Shown here one piece after another: positions 41,846 to 49,150 of a DNA stretch of 52,123 nt. A model generated the notes under the pieces. It did not search any database. It saw only the letters and a list, made by a program, of their open reading frames with translations, and was not told the DNA's origin. Where the stretch lies: assembly GCF_003612565.1 (NCBI RefSeq), contig NZ_RAZG01000025.1, positions 1 through 52,123 on the forward strand, read 5' to 3'. The stretch's first letter is position 1. Every line of letters starts with the position of its first letter. Made by a program: the position numbers and the translations under genes. Origin of the DNA: Roseburia sp. 1XD42-69. Its GTDB lineage: Bacteria; Bacillota; Clostridia; Lachnospirales; Lachnospiraceae.

Positions 41846-43336
41846 ATGCAGGATTATATTAAAATTCATCCCCAGGACTGTGTGGCTGTAGCCTTAAAGC
41901 CCTTACCTTCCAACACTGTGGTTTCCATAGAAGGGGAGGAGCTTCTCTTAACTGAAGACATACCCCAGGGGCACAAATTTGCCTTAAAGGATATTGCTGC
42001 CGGGGAATCCATCTTAAAATATGGCAGTCCCATTGGCATTGCCAAAGAAAATATCAAACAGGGAAGCTGGGTACACACCCATAACATTAAAACCGGACTG
42101 GGAGATCTTTTGACTTATTCCTATAAAAAAAGGGATACCTGCCTTAAGCCCACGGAGGATGTGACATTTTGGGGGTACAGGAGGGAGGACGGCTCCGTGG
42201 GAGTCCGCAATGAAATTTGGATTATCCCCACCGTGGGTTGTGTCAACAACGTAGCCTCTTCCATCGAGAAACAGGCCAGGAAATTTGTTTCCGGCACAGT
42301 GGAGGAAATCGTGGCGTTTCCCCATCCCTACGGCTGTTCCCAGATGGGGGAAGACCAGGAAAACACAAGACGGATTCTTGCAGATTTGGTTAAACATCCC
42401 AACGCTGGAGGAGTTCTTGTCCTGGGCCTTGGATGTGAAAACAGCAACATTGATAAACTAAAAAAATACATTGGAACATATGATGCAAACCGTGTCCGAT
42501 TCCTGGTGGCACAGGAGTGTGAGGATGAAATTGCAGAGGCTCTTGCCATCCTGGAGGATTTAAGCCGCTATGTAGGCCGTTTCCACCGGGAACCCATAAG
42601 CTGCAGCGAACTGGTTATCGGCATGAAATGCGGAGGCTCCGACGGGCTCTCCGGCATCACCGCAAATCCCACCGTAGGAGGATTTTCTGATTTGCTGATT
42701 TCCAAGGGCGGAACCACCATTTTAACGGAAGTGCCCGAAATGTTCGGTGCGGAGACACTTCTTATGAACCGCTGCGAAAACGAAGAATTGTTCCATGAAA
42801 CAGTGGATTTAATCAATAACTTTAAAAATTATTTTACATCCCACAACCAGACGATATATGAAAATCCCTCCCCGGGAAACAAAAAGGGAGGCATTTCAAC
42901 TTTAGAAGATAAATCCCTGGGATGCACGCAGAAATCCGGCAGCGCCCCGGTAAGAGGCGTGTTAAAATACGGCGAGCGGGTCTGTGAAAAGGGACAAAAG
43001 GGCTTAAACCTTTTAAGCGCCCCGGGAAACGATTTAGTTGCATCCACTGCCCTGGCTGCCTCCGGCGCCCATATCGTACTCTTTACCACGGGACGGGGAA
43101 CTCCTTTTGCCTCCCCGGTGCCCACAATAAAAATTTCCACCAATTCCGCTTTAAACGATAAAAAGTTTAACTGGATTGACTTTAACTGCGGAACTGTTGT
43201 GGACGGAACTTCCCTGGAAGACTTAAAACAGTACCTTTTTGACTTTGTGATTTCCGTCGCATCGGGGAAAAAAGTCAAAGCGGAAAACGCAGGTTTCCAC
43301 GATATGGCTATTTTTAAACAGGGGGTCACTTTATAA
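41846..43336 (+). CDS. uxaA: Altronate dehydratase
   Basis: A 496-residue iron-dependent dehydratase that turns D-altronate into 2-keto-3-deoxygluconate. Residues 1 to about 90 are the SAF-type UxaA N-terminal domain (CVAVALKPL...KFALKDIAAGESILKYG). The rest is the catalytic part: GYRREDGSVGVRNEIWIIPT, FPHPYGCSQMGED, LGLGCEN, MKCGGSDGLSGITANP and a C-terminal TTGRGTPFASPVPTIKI. Conserved Cys residues that could hold a cluster are present. The start at 41846 follows AAAGGA at about 11 bases; upstream in-frame ATGs lie in the operator. uxaB follows 34 bases later. Confidence 0.94.
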   Translation: MQDYIKIHPQDCVAVALKPLPSNTVVSIEGEELLLTEDIPQGHKFALKDIAAGESILKYGSPIGIAKENIKQGSWVHTHNIKTGLGDLLTYSYKKRDTCLKPTEDVTFWGYRREDGSVGVRNEIWIIPTVGCVNNVASSIEKQARKFVSGTVEEIVAFPHPYGCSQMGEDQENTRRILADLVKHPNAGGVLVLGLGCENSNIDKLKKYIGTYDANRVRFLVAQECEDEIAEALAILEDLSRYVGRFHREPISCSELVIGMKCGGSDGLSGITANPTVGGFSDLLISKGGTTILTEVPEMFGAETLLMNRCENEELFHETVDLINNFKNYFTSHNQTIYENPSPGNKKGGISTLEDKSLGCTQKSGSAPVRGVLKYGERVCEKGQKGLNLLSAPGNDLVASTALAASGAHIVLFTTGRGTPFASPVPTIKISTNSALNDKKFNWIDFNCGTVVDGTSLEDLKQYLFDFVISVASGKKVKAENAGFHDMAIFKQGVTL

Positions 43337-43370
43337 ATAAGTTTGCAATGCAAAGGAAAGGATTTTTACT

Positions 43371-44855
43371 ATGAAAAAATTATGTTATGAAACACTAAAG
43401 GAAATGAACTATGAGGGTTATCTTTTGGAAAACGCCCCGGAACGGGTACTTCAGTTTGGAGAGGGGAATTTCCTTCGGGCATTTGTAGACTACTTTATTG
43501 ACATGATGAACGAAAAGGCAGGATTTCATTCCAAAGTCGTTCTCTGCCAGCCAATCGCACCGGGACTTGCAGATATGATAAATGAGCAGGAGGGCCTTTA
43601 TACCTTATATCTTCGGGGATTTGAAAAGGGGCAGAAAGTGAATGACAAGAGAATTATATCCTGTGTCAGCAGATGCTTAAATCCCTACTCCCAGTTCCAG
43701 GAACTTTTGGACTGTGCAAAAAATCCCGACTTAAGATTTATCGCCTGCAACACCACAGAGGCCGGCATCGCCTACGACCCGGCGTGCAAATTGACAGATG
43801 CCCCGGCAGAAACCTACCCCGGCAAATTGACACAGTTTATGTATGAGCGCTTTCAAGTTTTTGGAAAGGAGGCGGGCAAAGGATTTGTCATCCTCTCCTG
43901 CGAGCTTATTGACAACAACGGAAAAGAGCTGGAAAAATGCGTTTTACAGTACGCCAAATTATGGAACCTGGAGGATGATTTTATCCGTTGGATAAAGGAG
44001 GAAAACATTTTCTGCTCCACCTTAGTGGACCGAATTGTCACAGGATATCCCAGAAACGAGGCGGAGGAAATCTGCAGAGAAAACGGTTATCTGGACAATA
44101 TCATCGACACAGGAGAAGTCTTTGGTTTCTGGGTTATCGAGGGGCCGGAATCCTTAAAAGAAGAACTTCCTTTTGAAAAAGCGGGGCTTCCCGTGTTAAT
44201 TACAGACGACCACAAACCCTACAAACAGAGAAAAGTCCGGATTTTAAACGGCGCTCATACTTCTATGGTTTTAGGCGCATACTTAGCAGGGGAAGACATC
44301 GTTAGAAACTGTATGGAGGATGAGGTAATCCAGGGATTTATGAATAAGACCATCTATGACGAGATTATCCCCACCCTCACCCTGCCAAAAGATGAGCTGG
44401 AGGGATTTGCAGCCTCCGTCACAGAGCGTTTCAAAAATCCTTTTATCGACCATTCCCTTTTGGCTATCTCCTTAAACTCCACCTCCAAGTGGAAAGCAAG
44501 GGTAATGCCAAGCTTTAAAGGCTATGTGGACAAATTCGGGAAACTTCCGCCCTGTATTACCGCCTCCTTTGCTTTCTATATCGCTTTCTACAAAGGAAAG
44601 AAAATGGGGGAAGACGGCATGATAGGGCAGCGGAAAGGCAATGAATACACCATCAAAGACGATGCCTCTATTTTAGAGTTTTATCTTGCCCACAAAGATG
44701 ACGACAACAAAACCTTGGCACATGCCGTCTGCTCCAACACAGATTTCTGGGGGGAGGATTTATCCCTTGCCGCTGGATTTGAAGAGGAAGTTGCCAAATA
44801 TCTTGACATGATTGATGAAAAAGGCACCTATGAAGTAATGAAAAGCTGTTTATAG
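43371..44855 (+). CDS. uxaB: Tagaturonate reductase (altronate oxidoreductase)
   Basis: A 494-residue NADH-dependent polyol/mannitol-type dehydrogenase that reduces D-tagaturonate to D-altronate. The nucleotide-binding N-terminus reads VLQFGEGNFLRAFVDYFID, followed by NTTEAGI, and the catalytic block is RKVRILNGAHTSMV, characteristic of UxaB/UxuB. AAAGGA lies upstream. It is second in the uxaA-uxaB operon and converts the product of UxaC, whose gene lies on the other side of the shared promoter. Confidence 0.94.
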   Translation: MKKLCYETLKEMNYEGYLLENAPERVLQFGEGNFLRAFVDYFIDMMNEKAGFHSKVVLCQPIAPGLADMINEQEGLYTLYLRGFEKGQKVNDKRIISCVSRCLNPYSQFQELLDCAKNPDLRFIACNTTEAGIAYDPACKLTDAPAETYPGKLTQFMYERFQVFGKEAGKGFVILSCELIDNNGKELEKCVLQYAKLWNLEDDFIRWIKEENIFCSTLVDRIVTGYPRNEAEEICRENGYLDNIIDTGEVFGFWVIEGPESLKEELPFEKAGLPVLITDDHKPYKQRKVRILNGAHTSMVLGAYLAGEDIVRNCMEDEVIQGFMNKTIYDEIIPTLTLPKDELEGFAASVTERFKNPFIDHSLLAISLNSTSKWKARVMPSFKGYVDKFGKLPPCITASFAFYIAFYKGKKMGEDGMIGQRKGNEYTIKDDASILEFYLAHKDDDNKTLAHAVCSNTDFWGEDLSLAAGFEEEVAKYLDMIDEKGTYEVMKSCL

Positions 44856-44999
44856 GAGGAAGGCAAATGCAAAGCATTTATTTGAATGCCTTCCGACGAC
44901 TTGGAGCCATAAGGAATCTCCCCGTAAACGGGTTCCCCCTTATGGCAAAAGCCGCCGAACTAAGGCGAGGGGGCGTTACCACATATAAGGAGGTCTAAC
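44856..44999 (+). other. Highly structured spacer RNA between uxaB and the HIT gene
   Basis: Three hairpins occur in 144 bases. A: GGAAGGCA (44858-44865) / TGCCTTCC (44887-44894) with an inner AAATGC/GCATTT option. B: GCCATAAGG (44906-44914) / CCTTATGGC (44938-44946), capped by CCCG-TAAA-CGGG (44921-44932). C: CGCC-GAACTAA-GGCG (44953-44967). CCCCCTT (44935-44941) could alternatively pair with GAGGGGG (44967-44973), which would break B, a switch-like arrangement. No T-run follows any stem. It ends at the AAGGAGG of the HIT gene. It is not a known riboswitch that I can name; it may equally be a palindromic repeat unit. Confidence 0.5.
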
Positions 45000-45001
45000 T
45001 G

Positions 45002-45418
45002 ATGGACAATACTTGCGCTTACTGTATGGAAGGGGAATTAGTGGCTGAATTTGGCATAAAAATATGTGAACTTCCCGCTTCTAAAGTGTATCTTTTCAAA
45101 GAACAAAGCCATCCCGGCCGGCTGATTGTAGCCAGCAAGCACCATGTCAGCGAGATGGTGGACTTAAGCGAAGCGGACAGAATTGCATTTTTGCAGGATG
45201 TAAACCATATGGCGGAGGTGATACACAAAACCTTCTCCCCCGCCAAAGTCAATTACGGCGCCTACGGAGACAAAGGATGCCACCTCCACTTCCATCTGGT
45301 TCCAAAATACACCGGTGCATTTGAGTGGGGAGGCACATTTGCCATGAATCCCGACAAAAATTATTTGTCAGAAAAAGAATACGAAGAAATGATTTCTAAG
45401 ATAAAGGCAAATCTGTAA
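45002..45418 (+). CDS. HIT-family nucleotide hydrolase
   Basis: A 138-residue histidine-triad protein. The active-site motif HLHFHLV (about residues 98-104) supplies the HxHxH triad; the N-terminal CAYC may bind a metal. HIT proteins cut nucleoside phosphoramidates or dinucleoside polyphosphates through a covalent His-AMP intermediate. AAGGAGG lies 8 bases before ATG. It is downstream of uxaB, but a long structured spacer separates them, and an intrinsic terminator follows. The precise substrate is unknown. Confidence 0.9.
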   Translation: MDNTCAYCMEGELVAEFGIKICELPASKVYLFKEQSHPGRLIVASKHHVSEMVDLSEADRIAFLQDVNHMAEVIHKTFSPAKVNYGAYGDKGCHLHFHLVPKYTGAFEWGGTFAMNPDKNYLSEKEYEEMISKIKANL

Positions 45419-45420
45419 AA

Positions 45421-45449
45421 AAAGAAACAGCCGAAGCTGTTTCTTTTAG
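45421..45449 (+). terminator. Intrinsic terminator of the HIT gene
   Basis: AAAGAAACAGC (45421-45431), CGAA tetraloop, GCTGTTTCTTT (45436-45446), then T. An 11-bp perfect stem 3 bases after the stop codon. Confidence 0.92.
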
Positions 45450-45590
45450 GAGAAGGTATTTTTACTATGGGGTATAGCAAAAACTATATATAATGTATTG
45501 GGGGTTTTACAAGAATTATAATAGCATAGGGAATGGTATTGTACTATTGGCCGGATACACAAATGTATTGTTTTATCTGGCCATTTTTTT
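45450..45590 (+). ncRNA. Orphan terminator; possible small RNA
   Basis: TGGCCGGATA (45548-45557) pairs with TATCTGGCCA (45574-45583), followed by seven T, a strong plus-strand terminator. The HIT transcript has already ended at 45449 and no open reading frame lies between. TATAAT elements at 45489-45494 and 45517-45522 could start a transcript of about 65-95 bases, though their -35 boxes are poor. The stretch 45591-45680 shows nothing else. Confidence 0.4.
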
Positions 45591-45675
45591 GTCAGTTTAA
45601 CAGTTCCAGCCTTAATTTTTTAAAATTGTGATAAAAAAATTTCTTTTGTTGGTCAAATTTACCAAAAGAGATTCC

Positions 45676-45713
45676 AGCTTAAAAAGGGGACAGCTTTATA
45701 AGCCATCCCCCTA
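45676..45713 (-). terminator. Intrinsic terminator of tmRNA
   Basis: On the minus strand AGGGGGATGGCTT pairs with AAGCTGTCCCCTT around ATA, followed by a T-run. It begins about 13 bases after the tmRNA 3' end. Confidence 0.85.
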
Positions 45714-45725
45714 TTTTACATGAAA

Positions 45726-46062
45726 TGGACTAGACGGGAATCGAACCCGTGTCCAAAAACCAATCCCCTGTCCTTCTACGAGTGTAGTCTCTCCTTTTAC
45801 ATTCCCTCCGCCGCCCGGGGAGAGACACCCTGACGGTTTTAGTAGCTTCATGATACGCCCATTGGCTCAAAGCTTTGCCAATGTCGTTTCCTACATAGTC
45901 GAAGCCTGGGTCCTAATGTGTAGGTGCACTAGGTCAGACTGCTGCCATTAGGCAGCGTAAGCTAAATTATCTTCAGCGTTTAATTTTAATTTTGGCATTT
46001 CACGCATCCCATGCGACTCGCTTCTCCAGCTTCAAGATCCCTGTCGAAACCTTTACTAGCCC
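45726..46062 (-). ncRNA. ssrA: tmRNA (transfer-messenger RNA)
   Basis: A 337-nt tmRNA that rescues stalled ribosomes. The 5' end GGGCTAG (46062-46056) pairs with CTAGTCC before an encoded 3' CCA (45726-45728) to form the alanine-type acceptor stem. The T arm GGTTCGATTCC and the 5' GGTTTCGACAGGGAT are hallmarks. The tag frame ends AEDNLAYAA at a TAA (45948-45950); a GCT codon at 45975-45977 is the likely resume point, although the frame stays open upstream. It is adjacent to smpB, whose protein is its partner. Confidence 0.96.
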
Positions 46063-46115
46063 TTATATAAAACCCTTTTCTGTTCATTTTCAGAAAAAGA
46101 TTTCTTTGCTCTAAT

Positions 46116-46144
46116 ATTATACCTAAAATATCTCTATAGGTCAA
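46116..46144 (-). promoter_or_regulatory. Sigma-A promoter of ssrA
   Basis: Minus strand TTGACC (46139-46144), a 17-base spacer and a perfect TATAAT (46116-46121). The -35 overlaps the last codons of smpB. Transcription from about 46109 gives a 47-base leader with a TTTTCTG/CAGAAAA hairpin, to be removed by RNase P. Confidence 0.88.
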
Positions 46145-46604
46145 GATTTTTTACCTTGAAATCCCGCTCTGCCTCGCGCTTTGCATCTTTCTTTGCAATA
46201 TCTTTGCGCTTGTCATACAGCTTCTTTCCCTTGGCCAGGGCAATCTGAACTTTCACTAGGCTTCCCTTAAAATATACCTCCACAGGCACTAGGGTATACC
46301 CTTTTTCCGCAATCTTCTGCTGCAGTTTTAAAATTTCATTTTTGTGAAGCAAAAGTTTTTTGGGCCGGAGAGGGTCCCTGTTAAATATATTCCCCTTCTC
46401 ATAAGGGGATATGTGCATACCATAGATATACACTTCCCCGTTTTCAATGCGGATAAAAGACTCCTTTACGCTGCACTTGCCCATGCGCAGGGATTTCACT
46501 TCTGTTCCGTGTAAACCGATTCCTGCCTCAAAGAGTTCCTCTAAAAAATAGTCGTGCCTTGCCTTTTTATTATTGGCAATCAGTTTCCTTGTGTCTTTTC
46601 CCAT
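46134..46604 (-). CDS. smpB: SsrA-binding protein
   Basis: A 156-residue oligonucleotide-binding-fold protein that binds tmRNA and loads it on stalled ribosomes. Visible: [41 protein letters not shown], and a basic C-terminal tail ([23 protein letters not shown]), which enters the mRNA channel. The start at 46604 has GGGAGG 5 bases upstream; an in-frame ATG 18 bases earlier lacks a site. It lies 24 bases after rnr. Confidence 0.96.
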   Translation of the reverse strand: MGKDTRKLIANNKKARHDYFLEELFEAGIGLHGTEVKSLRMGKCSVKESFIRIENGEVYIYGMHISPYEKGNIFNRDPLRPKKLLLHKNEILKLQQKIAEKGYTLVPVEVYFKGSLVKVQIALAKGKKLYDKRKDIAKKDAKREAERDFKVKNLDL

Positions 46605-46628
46605 ACAAACCTCCCTAATCAAAAAAGA

Positions 46629-48749
46629 CTAAGCCAGTACAAAATTTATGGTGCGCAGAAGTTTATCCGTGGATTCCACCTTTATGCTGACTTTCTGCCC
46701 CAGTTTATAATGCTTATTTTTTGCCTCTCCCACCAACTCATAAGAAGATTCATAATAGACATAATAGTCGTCATCTAGGGAGGTGATATGAACAAGCCCC
46801 TCAATGGTGTTGGGCAATTCCACATACATCCCCCAGGCCGTGACCCCGGAAATCACACCTTCAAAAATTTCCCCAATATGCCCTTCCATATACTCTACTT
46901 TTTTCATCTTCTCTGTCTCGCGCTCCGCCTCGTCTGCCCGCCTTTCCATCTCACTGGAATGTTTTGCTACCTCCGGCAGAATCTTTTCATAGTGGGACAA
47001 CCGTTTATCACCCATTTTCCCCCGCAGGCTCTCTTTGATAATCCTGTGGATTTGCAAATCAGGATAGCGCCGGATAGGGGAGGTGAAATGGCAGTAATAG
47101 GAGGTTGCCAACCCGAAATGCCCTATACTCATGGTAGTATATTTTGCCTGTTTCATAGACCGCAGGGTGAGGCGGCTGATTAACGGTTCCTCCGGGGAAC
47201 CCTCAATTTTTCCCAGGAGTTTCTGCAGTTCCTTGGGGTGGACTTCCTCCTGCCCCACATGCATGGAATACCCGAAATTATTGATAAACGCAGCTAATTT
47301 CCGAATTTTCTCCTGATCCGGAGTATCATGGCTGCGGAACACAAAGGGAATCTGCTGCCAGAAAAAATCCTCCGCCACTGTCTCATTGGCAATGAGCATA
47401 AAATCCTCGATTATTTTTGTGGCCACATTCCGCTCATAGGGCTTGATTTCCTGGGGATGTCCGTTTTTATCCAAAATAATTTTCGTCTCAGGGAAATCAA
47501 AATCCACAGAGCCACGTTTCATTCTTTTTTTCCGGAGAATTGCCGCAAGCTCCTCCATCATCTGAAACATGGGTACGAAATCCTCATACTCTTTTAATAA
47601 CGCCTCATCCTTGTCCACAAGAATTTTCTTTACATTTGTGTAGGACATACGGCGGTCTACCTGCACCACCGTCTCACTGATTTTGTGGTCAATCACCCTG
47701 CCCTTTTCGTCTATGGTCATAATGCAGCTTAGGGCCAGGCGGTTTTCCCCCTGGTTTAAGGAACAGATACCGTTGGAAAGGGCATGGGGGAGCATAGGAA
47801 TCACCCGGTCCACAAGGTATACGCTGGTGCCCCGCTTCAATGCCTCCACATCTAACGCACTGTGCTCCTGTACATAATTTGTCACATCTGCGATATGGAC
47901 GCCCAGGATATACACATCCCCCTCCTTTGTCAGGGTGATGGCGTCATCTAAATCTTTTGCATCCTCCCCATCTATCGTGACCATCTGCCAGTCCCGGATA
48001 TCCATGCGCCCTGCCATGTCCGCCTGGGTCACCTCTTTTGCCACCCGCTCTGCCTGGTTCAGCACTTTCTGTGGAAATTCCATGGGAAGATCGTAAGCCC
48101 GCACCAGGGACAAAATATCTGTTCCCGGATCATTGATATGGCCTATAATCTCCACCACTTTTCCCTCCGGTTTTTTATCTCTGCTGCCGTAATCAGTAAT
48201 TTCCACCACGACTTTATGACCACTTACAGCTCCCTTGGAACGCTCCACGGGCACAAAAATATCGCTGCCGATTTTAGGGTCGTCGGGCACTACAAAGCCA
48301 AAGTTTTTGCTGGGCTCATATGTTCCTACAACCTTTGTCAGCCCCCTTTTTAAAATTTTCTCAACTTTTCCCTCTCTCCGCTTTCCTCCGGATGCCGGAA
48401 ACAGACTAATTGTCACCTCGTCCAAGTGAAGGGCGCCGCCGGTATCCTCGGGAGAGATAAATATATCCTCTTCCTCCCCCTCCACCGTAACAAATCCAAA
48501 ACCCTTCTGATTTGCGGTAAATGTGCCGGAGAGATATTTTTTCTCCGCCTTCACATATTTTCCCTTTTTGGAAATCTCTATTTTACCCTCCGAAACAAGA
48601 ATTTCCAAAACCTCCCGCAAAGATTCCCGCTCCTCCTTGGGAACAGAGAGTATCATAGCTATCTCTTTTGCCTTCATAGGCACATACAGCTCATCACAGA
48701 TAAAGTCATATATGGTTTTTTTCCGCTTTTCCAATTGTTCCTTATTCAT
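46629..48749 (-). CDS. rnr: Ribonuclease R
   Basis: A 706-residue 3'-5' exoribonuclease. Order: N-terminal winged helix (about 10-60), two cold-shock domains (from about 70; GTFTANQKGFGFVTVEGEEEDIFI), the RNB catalytic domain (about 245-570; TIDGEDAKDLDDAI supplies the Asp cluster, and ALSNGICSLNQGENRLALS follows), and a C-terminal S1 domain (about 620-705; GEIFEGVISGVTAWGMYVEL). It lacks the long Lys-rich tail of E. coli RNase R. AAAAGGAG precedes ATG. It sits in the conserved secG-rnr-smpB-ssrA order and degrades mRNAs released by trans-translation. Confidence 0.95.
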   Translation of the reverse strand: MNKEQLEKRKKTIYDFICDELYVPMKAKEIAMILSVPKEERESLREVLEILVSEGKIEISKKGKYVKAEKKYLSGTFTANQKGFGFVTVEGEEEDIFISPEDTGGALHLDEVTISLFPASGGKRREGKVEKILKRGLTKVVGTYEPSKNFGFVVPDDPKIGSDIFVPVERSKGAVSGHKVVVEITDYGSRDKKPEGKVVEIIGHINDPGTDILSLVRAYDLPMEFPQKVLNQAERVAKEVTQADMAGRMDIRDWQMVTIDGEDAKDLDDAITLTKEGDVYILGVHIADVTNYVQEHSALDVEALKRGTSVYLVDRVIPMLPHALSNGICSLNQGENRLALSCIMTIDEKGRVIDHKISETVVQVDRRMSYTNVKKILVDKDEALLKEYEDFVPMFQMMEELAAILRKKRMKRGSVDFDFPETKIILDKNGHPQEIKPYERNVATKIIEDFMLIANETVAEDFFWQQIPFVFRSHDTPDQEKIRKLAAFINNFGYSMHVGQEEVHPKELQKLLGKIEGSPEEPLISRLTLRSMKQAKYTTMSIGHFGLATSYYCHFTSPIRRYPDLQIHRIIKESLRGKMGDKRLSHYEKILPEVAKHSSEMERRADEAERETEKMKKVEYMEGHIGEIFEGVISGVTAWGMYVELPNTIEGLVHITSLDDDYYVYYESSYELVGEAKNKHYKLGQKVSIKVESTDKLLRTINFVLA

Positions 48750-48793
48750 AAATGCTCCTTTTCAACATGTTCTGCACCAGGACTGCCAAAACA

Positions 48794-48829
48794 TGAAAAG
48801 AGACTGCCGCAATCCCACGACAGTCTCTT
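48794..48829 (-). terminator. Terminator-like hairpin between secG and rnr
   Basis: AAGAGACTG (48798-48806) and CAGTCTCTT (48821-48829) form a perfect 9-bp stem with a 14-base loop, just after the secG stop. On the minus strand only TTTC follows, so it may allow partial read-through into rnr. Confidence 0.65.
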
Positions 48830-48835
48830 ATGTTC

Positions 48836-49075
48836 CTAAAATATATTGGTATTCAACACGGCTGCAATCACCAGAAACAAAATCACCATAAGTCTGGTGC
48901 CCTTTACCAAAATACCTTCCATAGAACGTCCCTTATTTTTGCCCCAATATGTGTCCGCCGCACCTGCAATGGCCCCAAGTCCTGCAGATTTTCCCTCCTG
49001 AAGCAAAACAATCACTGTCAATGCCAAAGATAATACTATAAAAACTACCGTTAAAATCGTCTTAACAACTGCCAC
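48836..49075 (-). CDS. secG: Protein-export membrane protein SecG
   Basis: A 79-residue subunit of the SecYEG translocon with two membrane helices (about 5-24 and 58-77). The loop between them reads LLQEGKSAGLGAIAGAADTYWGKNKGR, the conserved SecG motif. The start is GTG at 49075 with AGGAGGG 7-8 bases upstream. Two candidate promoters lie between it and the histidine kinase gene. Confidence 0.95.
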   Translation of the reverse strand: MAVVKTILTVVFIVLSLALTVIVLLQEGKSAGLGAIAGAADTYWGKNKGRSMEGILVKGTRLMVILFLVIAAVLNTNIF

Positions 49076-49099
49076 GAATCTTCCCTCCTGCTAAACACT

Positions 49100-49147
49100 A
49101 TTTTACCACACTTTACTAAGAATATCACATATTACAGTATTTTTCAA
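49100..49147 (-). promoter_or_regulatory. Two candidate promoters of secG
   Basis: Proximal: GTGATA (49123-49128), 17 bases, TAAAAT (49100-49105) with an extended TGG. Distal: TTGAAA (49142-49147), 17 bases, TATTCT (49119-49124). They overlap, so perhaps only one is used. Confidence 0.5.
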
Positions 49148-49150
49148 CCA

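Noticed and set aside
44856-44999. CRISPR repeat or tRNA cluster in the structured spacer
   Set aside because: The hairpins differ from each other, there is no repeated unit with spacers, and no tRNA cloverleaf or T-arm motif is present.
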